Of a stretch of DNA of 64,000 nt, positions 54,194 through 62,886 are shown one piece after another (the stretch's first letter is position 1; every line of letters begins with the position of its first letter). This stretch comes from Hyphomicrobium sulfonivorans (GTDB lineage: Bacteria; Pseudomonadota; Alphaproteobacteria; Rhizobiales; Hyphomicrobiaceae). The translations under genes were made by a program, and so were the position numbers. The notes beneath the pieces are model-generated. The model saw only the letters and a list, made by a program, of their open reading frames with translations. It had not been told where the DNA came from and made no database searches. Location: contig NZ_PZPO01000007.1 in NCBI RefSeq assembly GCF_013306565.1, forward strand, positions 1 to 64,000. The letters are read 5' to 3'.

Positions 54194-55183
54194 TTGAGCA
54201 GCAAGAGCAGCAAACCGGCAACTGGCTCCGACCCTGCGCAGGGCAAACGTGGTCCAATAGCGACCGCAGCCGTGCATATCCTGTTTGCGGCGCTGATGTA
54301 CCTTGCCGTCATGGTCGCGCTTGGCGGCGTAAATTCCATTCGTCACGCGCCCACTGAAAAGTCGATCACGGCCGGTGTCGTTGCGCTGGCGGTTGGCGGC
54401 GTATTTGCCTGCGTGATCGGCGCCATCTGGTATCTGCTGTTTTTCATCGAGCCGCGCAGGCAAGCTTACGCTGCACGTATGGCTGGGCTGCACCCGGGTG
54501 AACCGTGGATGCAGAATGAGATGTGGGCCAAGCGCACGGTTACGGACCGCGCCAACTTCGGGCTGACAATCTTCTTATGGCTCTGGTCGCTTGGATGGTG
54601 CGCCGGACTGTGGCTGATCTGGAATGCGAACGGTCACCGGATACTGGCATCGGCACGCGATAGCTGGATCGAGACGCTCATTGCGCCACTGTTTCCGGTT
54701 TTAGGATTGCTGGGCATTCTCGCGGCCATCGGCGCTACGCGGATCTGGTTTCGCTATGGCCCGTCCACGCTGCGCATCGATACGCTGCCCGGATACATGG
54801 GTGAAACCTTTCGCGGTGTTGTTAGCGTACGCATGCCCGAGCCGGTGTCGCTGGAGATTGAACTGGCCTGTGAGCGCTTGAGCTATAGCAAGTCAATCGA
54901 TGGCAAAGGGCTCAGCCGCAAGATCTGGAAAACCACAACGGTGTGGTCACACACCGCCAGAATTGAAGCGGGCGACCTGATGCTAGCTCGCAAAGGTGTG
55001 GTCAGCATCCCGATAGCGGTGCGGTTGCCGCGGGGATATACGCCGAGCGGACTTGGCGCTGACGGAACAGGTGTGCAGTGGGTACTTTATGTGCGCGATG
55101 TTCGTCGCGCGGACGTTGACGGCAGTCGGCGTTATACGGCGCAGTTTCCCATTCCGGTGTTCGATCGCAAACGCAACCGTTGA
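54194..55183 (+). CDS. Hypothetical membrane protein
   Basis: 329 codons from a TTG start with GAGGGTC upstream; no better start is available. Four hydrophobic helices (~25-45, 60-85, 122-145, 162-182) are followed by a ~140-residue soluble beta-rich domain (TLRIDTLPGYMGETFRGVVSVRM, VSIPIAVRLPRGYTP), which faces the cytoplasm or periplasm depending on topology. DUF3592-like proteins have a comparable layout, but I cannot confirm the family. It is 80 bases after the VOC gene. Confidence 0.62.
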   Translation: MSSKSSKPATGSDPAQGKRGPIATAAVHILFAALMYLAVMVALGGVNSIRHAPTEKSITAGVVALAVGGVFACVIGAIWYLLFFIEPRRQAYAARMAGLHPGEPWMQNEMWAKRTVTDRANFGLTIFLWLWSLGWCAGLWLIWNANGHRILASARDSWIETLIAPLFPVLGLLGILAAIGATRIWFRYGPSTLRIDTLPGYMGETFRGVVSVRMPEPVSLEIELACERLSYSKSIDGKGLSRKIWKTTTVWSHTARIEAGDLMLARKGVVSIPIAVRLPRGYTPSGLGADGTGVQWVLYVRDVRRADVDGSRRYTAQFPIPVFDRKRNR

Positions 55184-55248
55184 CCGCCCCAGGTCTGCAT
55201 GGACACTTCGCTTGTCCGAAGGCCACATTGACCGGGTGCCGTGCGCGC

Positions 55249-57123
55249 TCAGGCAGCGGAGGCAGAAGACACAGCCGCGTTTTCGTCGTCGATGCGTTCG
55301 GCCTGATCAGCAACCACTGGTGCTCTCGCGCCCCACAGCAGCGCAACGCCAATAACGGCGGAGGCTATCGACGCGACGAACACGGCGATCTTGGCCGCAG
55401 CAAAATCTGATGCCTGCGGGAAAGACTGCCCGGCGATGAACAGCGACATGGTGAAACCGATACCAGCCATTGCGCCCGCTCCAGCAAGTTGGCGCCAAGA
55501 ATAGGCGGCAGGCTTGATGGCGAGTTTGCATGCCACCGCCAGTAACGATGCCAGCAATAGGCCAAACGGTTTGCCGATCACAAGACCGACGATGATGGCG
55601 AGCATCAGCGGCTCGTGATTTTCGATCACGCCAAGCGATAGCGGCACACCGGCATTCGCCAACGCGAATAGCGGCAGGATGATGTAGCTCGACTCAGCAC
55701 CGGCATGGCGCAGCAGGCGATCGGCCGGCGACTGGATGCGATCGTAAATGGCGTCGATTGCGCGTATCGCCGGCAGCGAGGGACCATGGTGCAGCACCTC
55801 GCTGCCGTGGCGCGCTTCTTCCGCGACGATGCTTGAGAACTGCGCCGTGAGTGCGTTGAGATTGGCGGGTGGCCGCGTGGGAATGAACAGCGCCAGCAGC
55901 ACACCGGCCAGGGTGGCGTGCAGGCCGCCGGCATGCACGAACGCCCACAACACGATGCCAAGCAGCAGGTAAGGCGCGAGACGATAAACGCGCGAGTAGC
56001 TGAGGGCAGCCAGTGCAATCAGTACGCCAACGGCGCCGAGCAGATACATCCATTGAATGGCGCTGGAGTAGAATATGGCCACAACGATGATGGCACCGAT
56101 GTCGTCGACGATAGCGGCCGCAGTGAGAAAGATACGCAGCTCCACCGGCACGCGCGATCCCATCATGACGATCAGCGCGATGGCAAAGGCCGTGTCCGTC
56201 GCCATCGGAATGCCCCAGCCGTGCGCCCATGGACCTGTCGGCAGCACCAGCATGTAGAGCAATGCGGGCACGGCCATACCGCCAATCGCAGCAGCAATCG
56301 GCAGCGCGGCCGCCTTCACGTCAGAAAGTTGGCCAACGGTGAACTCGCGTTTTATTTCCAGCCCGACAACAAGGAAGAATACAGTCAGAAGGCCGTCGTT
56401 GACCCAGTGCCGCAACGACATGTCGAAGCTCAGCGGTCCAAGCGTAAAGCCCAGATGCTGGTGCCAGAATGCTTCGAAGCTCGTCGCCCAGACCGAATTG
56501 GTGAGCACGATGGCAAGCACGGTCGCGAGCAGCAGCAGAATGCCGGCCGATGGCCCCCAGCTTGCAAAATCGACTGCAGCAGAGCGTACGCGGTGACCGA
56601 GCGTGCCGCGCATTGCATCGGAGAACGAGCTTTCATCCCACGCGCCATCATAGCGGCGCCGGTTGATGAAGAACGTCGGTGTGATGAGCACGCCGCTGGC
56701 TGCGGCGCTGCGCTCGTCGGCTTCAACGCGGGCGCGGGCAGGATCCAGCGTTTCGGGTTCAGAGACGTCGACGCCCAGATCCTGCGCAACGGCGATGATG
56801 TCCTGCTCGGTCAACACATCCGACCGGGTCATCAACGTAACGTGCGCCCGCCAGAAACTGTCATCGTCGGGCGCCATTTCCACCAGTTCGGCGGCGCGAC
56901 GGGCCAAGTCGTTGTTGCGCAGCGGTCGGTGGCGAAACACATAGCGCAGACGCTGTCCGAATTCGTCGCGCGCTTCCGCAACACGCTCGTTGGCGGCGCG
57001 GCACGAAGGGCAGGCATAGCTGCCGTATTCCACCAGCGTGATAGGGGCGTTGTCGGGTCCAAGTGTGTGGTCGTCCGGGCCTACTGCCCGGTCCAGCCGG
57101 TTGCGTTGGACTGTCTGGCTCAC
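55249..57123 (-). CDS. nhaA: DsbA-type thioredoxin domain fused to NhaA Na+/H+ antiporter
   Basis: 624 codons. Residues ~15-175 form a DsbA-like thioredoxin domain with the active site CPSC (38-41) and cis-Pro segment ITPTFFINRRRYDG. Residues ~190-610 are a complete NhaA: FLVVGLEIKREFTVGQLSD, MATDTAFAIALI and the ion-binding aspartates in AAIVDDIGAI, ending KIAVFVASIASAVIG. There is no signal peptide before the thioredoxin part, so it should be cytoplasmic, near the pH-sensing face of NhaA. It exports Na+ in exchange for protons; the thioredoxin domain may give redox control or act alone. No sign of frameshift between the domains. Confidence 0.93.
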   Translation of the reverse strand: MSQTVQRNRLDRAVGPDDHTLGPDNAPITLVEYGSYACPSCRAANERVAEARDEFGQRLRYVFRHRPLRNNDLARRAAELVEMAPDDDSFWRAHVTLMTRSDVLTEQDIIAVAQDLGVDVSEPETLDPARARVEADERSAAASGVLITPTFFINRRRYDGAWDESSFSDAMRGTLGHRVRSAAVDFASWGPSAGILLLLATVLAIVLTNSVWATSFEAFWHQHLGFTLGPLSFDMSLRHWVNDGLLTVFFLVVGLEIKREFTVGQLSDVKAAALPIAAAIGGMAVPALLYMLVLPTGPWAHGWGIPMATDTAFAIALIVMMGSRVPVELRIFLTAAAIVDDIGAIIVVAIFYSSAIQWMYLLGAVGVLIALAALSYSRVYRLAPYLLLGIVLWAFVHAGGLHATLAGVLLALFIPTRPPANLNALTAQFSSIVAEEARHGSEVLHHGPSLPAIRAIDAIYDRIQSPADRLLRHAGAESSYIILPLFALANAGVPLSLGVIENHEPLMLAIIVGLVIGKPFGLLLASLLAVACKLAIKPAAYSWRQLAGAGAMAGIGFTMSLFIAGQSFPQASDFAAAKIAVFVASIASAVIGVALLWGARAPVVADQAERIDDENAAVSSASAA

Positions 57124-57242
57124 GCGGCCCCCTGGGATGCTGCTATAATGGTCGTGGTCGAGTGACTGCTTTTTTATATCCGGGATAGCGAGGCGTCACT
57201 CTCTCTCATGGGGATGCGTCACACGGACATTCACCACCATGA

Positions 57243-57722
57243 TTAACGGCTGGCACCCATTGCGCGACGGACAGCAAGTTCAAGCGCTTCCAGAAAGCGC
57301 GAGCGGTCCTGGCGGGTGAAGGATGCGTTATAACCCTTGCTTTCGCCAGTTTCGCGCAAATGAGCAGACAGCTCGCGCATTGCGAGCGCCATGCCGATAC
57401 TGGATTCGGTAAATGGCTTGCCGGTGGGGCCGATCGCCTGAGCGCCCTTCTTGAGGCAGCGGGCTGCGAGCGGGATGTCGGCAGTCACTGCAACATCGTT
57501 GGGGCCGATATGCTCTGCGATCCAGTCATCAGCAATGTCAGGGCCTTCCGGCACAATCACGCGCTTGATCAGAGGGCCTTCGGGCAGGCGCATCCAGGCA
57601 TTGGAAACGAAATGCACCGGCAATCCGTGGCGTTCGGCAACGCGCACGGCTTCGTCCTTCACCGGGCACGCGTCGGCGTCGATGAAGATGGCGGGGGATG
57701 AAGATGGCGCGGCTGTCGTCAC
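57243..57722 (-). CDS. YaiI/YqxD (DUF188) family protein
   Basis: 159 codons from GTG at 57722; the open frame to 57896 runs into the upstream gene. The N-terminus IFIDADACPVKDEAVRVAER is the family signature, with NYN/PIN-type acidic residues (DADACPVK) suggesting a nuclease fold; further conserved parts are DIADDWIAEHIGPNDVAVTADIPLAARCL. Typical length ~150. Function in vivo is unknown. It is 41 bases downstream of the gene at 57764-58300. Confidence 0.88.
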   Translation of the reverse strand: MTTAAPSSSPAIFIDADACPVKDEAVRVAERHGLPVHFVSNAWMRLPEGPLIKRVIVPEGPDIADDWIAEHIGPNDVAVTADIPLAARCLKKGAQAIGPTGKPFTESSIGMALAMRELSAHLRETGESKGYNASFTRQDRSRFLEALELAVRRAMGASR

Positions 57723-57763
57723 CCGATGTTTGTAGCGGCCGGCGCACGCAATGCAAAGCGGCG

Positions 57764-58300
57764 TTACATCGGCTCGGCAAGCAAGGCCTCGATTGTAACG
57801 GCGTCCGCTACGCGATCGTGCATGCCGGCGCCCGGCGTTGCTGTGTCGGCATCCATCACCGGACCGGGCGTGACAATGGCCACCAGCCGATCCCACAATG
57901 CATTCGGCATCGACGGCCGGTCGCGCGCCGCTGACAGCAGGTAACGGAACTTGGCGTGCATGCGGGCGGCTTCCTCAAGTGGCGCGATCACGCGCACGCC
58001 ATGCATTTTCAGCAGTGGCTCCAGCGCGCTGACGGTCAGCAACTCGACGTGCGCCACGGTGCGGCACTCGTTGATGGCGACCAACAGGAAAGCGACTCCG
58101 GCATCGGGCGCGTATTGCACCATCTCGGTGATACAGGAATAGGCGCGAATGCGACCCTGACCGCTCGATTCATCGGGGTTGTCTGTCGTGTCCAGCAGCA
58201 GGCGAGCCAGGCGTCGAAAATCCGTGGCGCCGTCCGGTGTCGTACACAGCGGCGCAGCCTGTGAAAATTGGCACTCCAAGCAACTCCACGTGCGATCCAT
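57764..58300 (-). CDS. Hypothetical protein, possibly DUF6869-like
   Basis: 178 codons from ATG at 58300. The sequence is mostly helical: a cysteine-containing N-terminus (SCLECQFSQAAPLC), then MVQYAPDAGVAFLLVAINECRTV and LEPLLKMHGVRVIAPLEEAARMHAKFRYLL, a repeat-like helix arrangement that resembles DUF6869 proteins. Function unknown. The frame open to 58375 is not supported by a ribosome site. Confidence 0.6.
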   Translation of the reverse strand: MDRTWSCLECQFSQAAPLCTTPDGATDFRRLARLLLDTTDNPDESSGQGRIRAYSCITEMVQYAPDAGVAFLLVAINECRTVAHVELLTVSALEPLLKMHGVRVIAPLEEAARMHAKFRYLLSAARDRPSMPNALWDRLVAIVTPGPVMDADTATPGAGMHDRVADAVTIEALLAEPM

Positions 58301-58530
58301 GGGATGCTTTCCGGCGATGCTTCCGGTCGGACAAAACCTCTGCGCAAAGCGACATAGCGGTGCGTGATGCGGCAAACTACAGCATGCATTGTGCGAAAGA
58401 AACCTTCGGTTGCAAGACCGAAGGGGCAGCGAATTAAAACGCAGACGGGATAGCGCGCACGGCGGATGGCAGCCGCAGGCACTGCAACGGCAGCGCCACT
58501 ACGTGCGATGCAACTGCCGTGAGCGACGGG

Positions 58531-59418
58531 TTAATGGTTCGCGGTTTTACGCTGGCGTGCACGTTTGCGCGGAGTCGGCGAAGCAGGCTCGACAGCGGCG
58601 ACAGCCTCAAGCTTCGACTTCGGCACGATATGCACGACCTTATACCCGCGCTTTTTCAGCTCCGCGAGCAGGGTCGGCATCGCTGCCGCCGTGCGAGCCT
58701 GGATGTCGTGGAACAGGATGATGCCCTTGCCCTTGCGGTCGAGGCCGGTCAGCACGTTGCGGATCACCATCTCGGGCGAGCGAACGCGCCAGTCCCATGA
58801 ATCGACGTCAATACCGAACACGGCGATATTGCGCTTGGCCAGATAATCCCGCACGCGCTTTGGATCGCTGAGATATGGGAAGCGGAAGAACGGCGCGACG
58901 CCATCGGGCAGCACTTCGTCCGCAATATTGAAGGTACTTTCGATCTGCTGCTCGGCGCTGCCCAGAGATGTGGCGCCAAGGTTGCGGTGGGAATAGGTGT
59001 GCGTGCCAACCGTATGCCCTTCAGCCTGCACCTGCTTGGCGATCTCGGGGAAGTTCTTCAGCATCCGGCCGACATAAAAGAATGTGGCCTTGGTGCATTC
59101 AGCGGCTAGCGCGTCGAGAATTTCGCGGGTGTGGACCGGGTGCGGTCCGTCGTCGAAGGTCAGAACGACTTCCTTGTCCTGCAACAGCGGTGTCGGGCGA
59201 TACTGCTCGCCATATTCGCCGCCGCCAGCAGTATCGACCTCTGCAACACGGGTGACGCCGAGCCCGTCGCTGCAATTGATCGATTGGTCGGTGACAGCGT
59301 TATCGGTCGCTGTGGCGATCACTTCTTCCGATGCGGCGGCGATCCGCGCTGCTTCGGTTTCTGCGCGGGCAACAAGCGCCGGCAGCATCAGCGCGGCAAC
59401 CAGAAGCAGCTTCTTCAT
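58531..59418 (-). CDS. NodB-type polysaccharide deacetylase
   Basis: 295 codons from ATG at 59418 (GGGAGAACGG upstream); the frame stays open for another 370 codons to 60528 but that is accidental. Signal peptide KLLLVAALMLPALVARA. NodB motifs: TFDDGP (87-92, catalytic Asp and metal Asp), HTYSH (140-144, metal histidines), RFPY (179-182), DVDSWDW (205-210) and LFHD (235-238). It removes N-acetyl groups from a polysaccharide in the periplasm; the substrate could be peptidoglycan, a surface glycan or chitin oligomers. A basic C-terminal tail (PRKRARQRK) ends the protein. Confidence 0.9.
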   Translation of the reverse strand: MKKLLLVAALMLPALVARAETEAARIAAASEEVIATATDNAVTDQSINCSDGLGVTRVAEVDTAGGGEYGEQYRPTPLLQDKEVVLTFDDGPHPVHTREILDALAAECTKATFFYVGRMLKNFPEIAKQVQAEGHTVGTHTYSHRNLGATSLGSAEQQIESTFNIADEVLPDGVAPFFRFPYLSDPKRVRDYLAKRNIAVFGIDVDSWDWRVRSPEMVIRNVLTGLDRKGKGIILFHDIQARTAAAMPTLLAELKKRGYKVVHIVPKSKLEAVAAVEPASPTPRKRARQRKTANH

Positions 59419-60093
59419 TTCCGTTCTCCCCAACCAGTTGCCCCACGCGAAACAGGCTTGGTCGCTCCGACCACGGCGGCGGAGCATTGCATCGATGCGT
59501 TTAACCCGGCGTAAAGGATAGTGCGCTTCGGCCTGAATGGCATACCGTTTCCGGCTTCGATAGCCGCCTGCAGCGCAATCGTGCCCGGCCTGTGCTGCAT
59601 CGGTGACGCCCGCGATCCGGCGCCTCACCGTGAAAACGCGTTCCAGACCGAGCTGAGAGAAGCAAAGAGAGGCACCGGGGGGCGTGGCAACCTCTCTTTG
59701 CGCCCGGCGGTGGCTGGCCGGGGATGTCGCGCAGGACGCCGCTGCAGGCTTCGGCGGATCCGCACACGACAAGCTCTCATGCGTATCGAGCCGAAGATCG
59801 TGTGGCTGTCTGCGCTCCTGCATTGACGCATTGAAACATGAAACCGGGGTTTGATCCGGGTCGAGAATATCGAGCGTTATTTCAGCAATATCGCGGGCAT
59901 TGCCTGGCTTTACCGCCGGGTAGGTTGAATGGATCAACGTATCACCGCAGGGTTCTAATGCCTGCCGAGTGATAAGCGTGCCGCCGCTTTTCCCGGTCTT
60001 TACGTCGACCGCGGTTGGCGATGCCAGGTCTGAGCTTGTCTGCCGATCGGCCATAGGGCTAAGTCGGGCGTTCACCTTTGGAGCCCGCGCAGC
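59419..60093. other. Long gene-free stretch with a strong hairpin
   Basis: 675 bases between the deacetylase (minus) and the DUF486 gene (plus). No convincing coding frame. GCAAAGAGAGG (59662-59672) and CCTCTCTTTGC (59691-59701) form a perfect 11-base stem with an 18-base loop. Surrounding GC-rich sequence can fold further, but I recognise no known RNA family. Confidence 0.5.
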
Positions 60094-60456
60094 ATGCCAC
60101 TCCCATCCTTTTCCATGCCCTACATCCTGCCAATCGTACTTCTGGTTTTCTCCAACGTCTTCATGACGTTCGCCTGGTATGGCCACCTTCGGTTCAAGGA
60201 GCAGCCAATCCTGCTGGTCATTCTTGTGTCGTGGATGATCGCGTTCTTTGAGTACTGTCTGGTCATCCCGGCGAACCGCTACGGCAGCGATGTCTATTCC
60301 GCCGCTCAGCTCAAGACGATCCAGGAAGTGATTACCCTGATCGTCTTTGCAGTGTTCTCGGTGCTCTATCTCAAGCAACCGTTTGGCGTGCATCAGATCA
60401 TTGGGTTCGGGTTTATAGCGGTTGGTGCATTCTTTATCTTCTCTGGGCGCCCCTGA
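60094..60456 (+). CDS. DUF486 (DMT-superfamily) small transporter-like protein
   Basis: 120 codons; ATG at 60115 is an alternative start. Four hydrophobic helices, beginning PYILPIVLLVFSNVFMTFAWYGHL, with the conserved YCLVIPANRYGS and LKTIQEVITLIVFAVFS. DUF486 proteins are small DMT-type membrane proteins of unknown substrate. Followed 50 bases on by an SDR gene on the same strand. Confidence 0.88.
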   Translation: MPLPSFSMPYILPIVLLVFSNVFMTFAWYGHLRFKEQPILLVILVSWMIAFFEYCLVIPANRYGSDVYSAAQLKTIQEVITLIVFAVFSVLYLKQPFGVHQIIGFGFIAVGAFFIFSGRP

Positions 60457-60506
60457 AGCAGTTAAGGTCGCACGGAAACAAAGACCGCTCCGCGGCGCGA
60501 GGGGAA

Positions 60507-61223
60507 ATGGCTGAGACACGCATTGCAATGGTCACGGGTGCCAACCGTGGGATCGGGCTGGAAATCGTAAAGCAGCTGTCGCGCGGCGGTATGCTGGCGG
60601 TGCTCTGTTCGCGCGACGTTGAAAAGGGCAGGCAGGCGGCGTCGAAGCTGGCATCGGAAGGGCTTGAGCCGCCGGTGGTTGCCCTGGACGTGACCGATGA
60701 TGCCAGCGTCGCGAACGCTGTGGCCGACGTGATGAACCTTTTCGGGCGCATCGATGTGCTGGTGAACAATGCTGCGATCCAGCGGGAAGGGATGACGGCT
60801 GAGCAGGCGAGCGTTCTCGATGTTGCGCCGGAACTCGCGCTGGAAGTGTTCAATGCCAACACGCTGGGGCCGTTGCGCCTGACCAAAGCCGTGGTGCCGA
60901 TCATGCGCCAGGGTGGCTATGGCCGGATCGTCAATATTTCCTCCGGCGCGGGCCAGCTCGCTGAAATGGCGGCCGGGTTTCCGTCCTATCGGATGTCGAA
61001 GGCGGCGCTGAACGCGCTGACGAAAGTGACGGCTGCGGAGCTGGGGCCATCGCCGATCAAGGTCAATGCCATGTGCCCGGGCTGGGTGCGTACCGATATG
61101 GGCGGACCGGACGCGACACGCTCGGTGGAGCAGGGCGCGGAAACGGCGATCTGGCTGGCCACGCTGCCCGATACCGGACCGACCGGCGGTTTCTTCCGCG
61201 ATAAGACGCCGATACCCTGGTAA
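60507..61223 (+). CDS. Short-chain dehydrogenase/reductase
   Basis: 238 codons of classical SDR. NAD(P) motif VTGANRGIG near residue 9, VNNAAI in strand 4, catalytic Ser in NISSGAGQ, Tyr-Lys in YRMSKAAL, and CPGWVRTDMGG after it. The RGIG style and Arg/Ser in the first turn suggest NADPH use, as in carbonyl reductases; the substrate is unknown. The end TGGFFRDKTPIPW is typical of plant-like carbonyl reductase relatives. Confidence 0.9.
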   Translation: MAETRIAMVTGANRGIGLEIVKQLSRGGMLAVLCSRDVEKGRQAASKLASEGLEPPVVALDVTDDASVANAVADVMNLFGRIDVLVNNAAIQREGMTAEQASVLDVAPELALEVFNANTLGPLRLTKAVVPIMRQGGYGRIVNISSGAGQLAEMAAGFPSYRMSKAALNALTKVTAAELGPSPIKVNAMCPGWVRTDMGGPDATRSVEQGAETAIWLATLPDTGPTGGFFRDKTPIPW

Positions 61224-61288
61224 ATTTCAAGGTGATCAGCGTTGGTGTGGGGCACAGATCGAGCGCTGGGGGGCGGCAGCCGCTTTGC

Positions 61289-61468
61289 TTACACGCCGCG
61301 AACTAGGTTGCCGATCATCAGCATGATGTAGGCGCTGATCGCGAGCCAGAACTCCTGATGCGGCAGGTAACGCGGCACGCCGATAAAGCCCAGTTTCGTC
61401 ACCAGAGCCAGCAGGGCGAGGGTGAGCGAAATAAGGAAGATGGTGATGGTTGGCGGATTGAGGCGCAT
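61289..61468 (-). CDS. Small membrane protein, 59 aa
   Basis: A short minus-strand gene from ATG at 61468 to TAA at 61289-61291, with GGGGAGGA about ten bases upstream. The protein has two hydrophobic helices: TITIFLISLTLALLALVTKL (residues ~7-26) and EFWLAISAYIMLMIGNLV (~39-56). It is convergent with the SDR gene, 65 bases apart. The family is not identified, but codon pattern, ribosome site and helices make it a credible gene. Confidence 0.7.
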   Translation of the reverse strand: MRLNPPTITIFLISLTLALLALVTKLGFIGVPRYLPHQEFWLAISAYIMLMIGNLVRGV

Positions 61469-61739
61469 GGGTCTGGTGTCCTCCCCTTGGATCGCGATTT
61501 GCGCGGTTTAGCCCACGCTATAAACTCCGGTCATGGCACGGATTTGATCGGCCGGAACCCTAAATCGGTCGAATATGCTTTGAAGCCGGAGTTTCTTGCG
61601 ACCGGAAGGCAGGCTGATTGAAGCCGGGCCCCGGCACGGGCGGCCGGCTCCCGGGACGGATTCGCCGGTGCGAGAGAACAATCACCGTCGGCTGGCTCCG
61701 CGAAGGGGAGGCGCCGGTGCGAACTGCGGTCAGCAAAAC
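61469..61739. other. Gene-free stretch
   Basis: Between the 59-residue membrane protein and the terminator of the sortase-like gene I see no coding frame. The promoter of the small gene should lie in its left part. A GC-rich palindromic patch (GCCGGGCCCCGGC-like) occurs near 61624. Confidence 0.4.
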
Positions 61740-61765
61740 AAAACGCCGGCTCTAGGCCGGCGTAA
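61740..61765 (-). terminator. Intrinsic terminator of the sortase-like gene
   Basis: ACGCCGGC (61743-61750) and GCCGGCGT (61756-61763) pair around TCTAG; on the minus strand the stem is followed by TTTGTTTTGC. It lies 37 bases past the stop of the gene at 61802. Confidence 0.75.
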
Positions 61766-61801
61766 AATGGGCTGCAATTGGCGGGGGTTGACCCCTGCCG
61801 A

Positions 61802-62296
61802 TCAAAGCGTGCGAACGGTTTTGGCCGTTGAAGACACGTCCGGCATCTCCTGGCCTGCCTCGATCACGAAGCGGACGGGGAGCGCACGGGGGTTGCTTTC
61901 ATCCCGGCAAGTCACCAGTAGAAGCGGCATGGGGCGGCCAGCCGAAGAAACAGGCACCACGTTGTTGTCTATGACGCGGTCGACGTTCACGACGTTCAGC
62001 ACGCGGTCGCGCCCGTTGGCCGAGATGGTGATGCGATCGCCAATCGATACCGGCTTGGCATCGAGAGCGCTGACATGCGCAACATTCGACAGCCAAAAGT
62101 CTTCCGTGCCCGCCACTACCGGGCTGACCCGTGCGGCAGAAGCCGTTTGCACATCCATATCCGCGATGGCGTTCTGGAAGCCACGGGCCACCACGCCTTC
62201 ACCATTGCCTATCGACACCGCCGCGGCACCAAGGCCGGTGGCGGCGGAAGCCAAAACCGCGATCGGAAGCGCCTTTCGGATTGCGCCAGTGCCCAT
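61802..62296 (-). CDS. Predicted exported sortase-like protein
   Basis: 164 codons with an N-terminal hydrophobic segment (~9-28). The C-terminal ~80 residues match the sortase core in order and spacing: His74 in NVAHVSALDA, then VSIGDRITI, strands VLNVVNVDRVID, then LLLVTC with Cys130 followed 12 residues later by Arg142 in PVRFVIEA. Staphylococcal SrtA has His, TLxTC and Arg in the same order with a 13-residue Cys-Arg gap. Sortases are rare in Gram-negatives. The usual target protein with a vWA domain is absent, and the GH that precedes the His in most sortases is AH here. An unrelated beta protein is the alternative. Confidence 0.6.
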   Translation of the reverse strand: MGTGAIRKALPIAVLASAATGLGAAAVSIGNGEGVVARGFQNAIADMDVQTASAARVSPVVAGTEDFWLSNVAHVSALDAKPVSIGDRITISANGRDRVLNVVNVDRVIDNNVVPVSSAGRPMPLLLVTCRDESNPRALPVRFVIEAGQEMPDVSSTAKTVRTL

Positions 62297-62418
62297 GGTC
62301 AGCTCCGCTGTTCCGTGTTCAGCTTTATCTGCATTTCGCGCCTAACTCGGGTACGAGGCCGAAGCAGACAGATTAGCCTCTCCTGCCCCGTGCGCAAGAT
62401 TAGTAGACCAACCCACCA

Positions 62419-62886
62419 TTACCGAAATGTTAGGGGTGGAGTGCCGGTCTTCAAGTCCCCTGCCGGAAATGGGGTATTTGATACTGCCGCAACCGGCTCT
62501 GCTACCGAACCTAGGTTAACGTAGGCCCGCCGCAGGTGACGGAAGAATGCCAGGTTGAGGGCAACGATTAACGAAACGATCCCGGCCAGAAGGCCGATGG
62601 CCAATCCCTGCGGGATCGGGCGGGGTCCGGACGACATAGCCTGCTGAGGAACAGGGATTGCGGTCGCGACAACCGCGGCCGCAATCAGTGAGTTGTCGTC
62701 CAGGGAGAATTTCATGAGGTCGCCCGTGCTGGGCGCCGCCGCCAGCAGCCCGGAGAGGCTGTATTGATGTTGCCGATCGTGATTGTAGGTGGCGACTGCG
62801 AAGGCGAGGGTGGCAAATAGTACAAGGCCGAAGCCAATGTCGGCCACGGTGCGCCCCAAAAGTCTGAACGTTCCAGCTCCGGACAT
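62419..62886 (-). CDS. Two-TM membrane protein upstream of the sortase-like gene
   Basis: 155 codons. Hydrophobic helices at ~16-36 (IGFGLVLFATLAFAVATY) and ~94-115 (LAIGLLAGIVSLIVALNLAFF) enclose a ~55-residue periplasmic loop. The second helix is preceded by PRPIPQG and followed by RHLRR, loosely like a sorting signal (short motif, helix, basic residues), but no LPxTG is present and 35 residues follow. It precedes the sortase-like gene on the same strand by 122 bases. The family is not recognised. Confidence 0.6.
   Translation of the reverse strand: MSGAGTFRLLGRTVADIGFGLVLFATLAFAVATYNHDRQHQYSLSGLLAAAPSTGDLMKFSLDDNSLIAAAVVATAIPVPQQAMSSGPRPIPQGLAIGLLAGIVSLIVALNLAFFRHLRRAYVNLGSVAEPVAAVSNTPFPAGDLKTGTPPLTFR

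Noticed and set aside
58531-60528. A 665-residue protein in which the deacetylase has a long N-terminal extension
   Set aside because: The extension is Arg/Pro/Cys-rich noise, overlaps the DUF486 gene, and a signal peptide with a good ribosome site begins at 59418.
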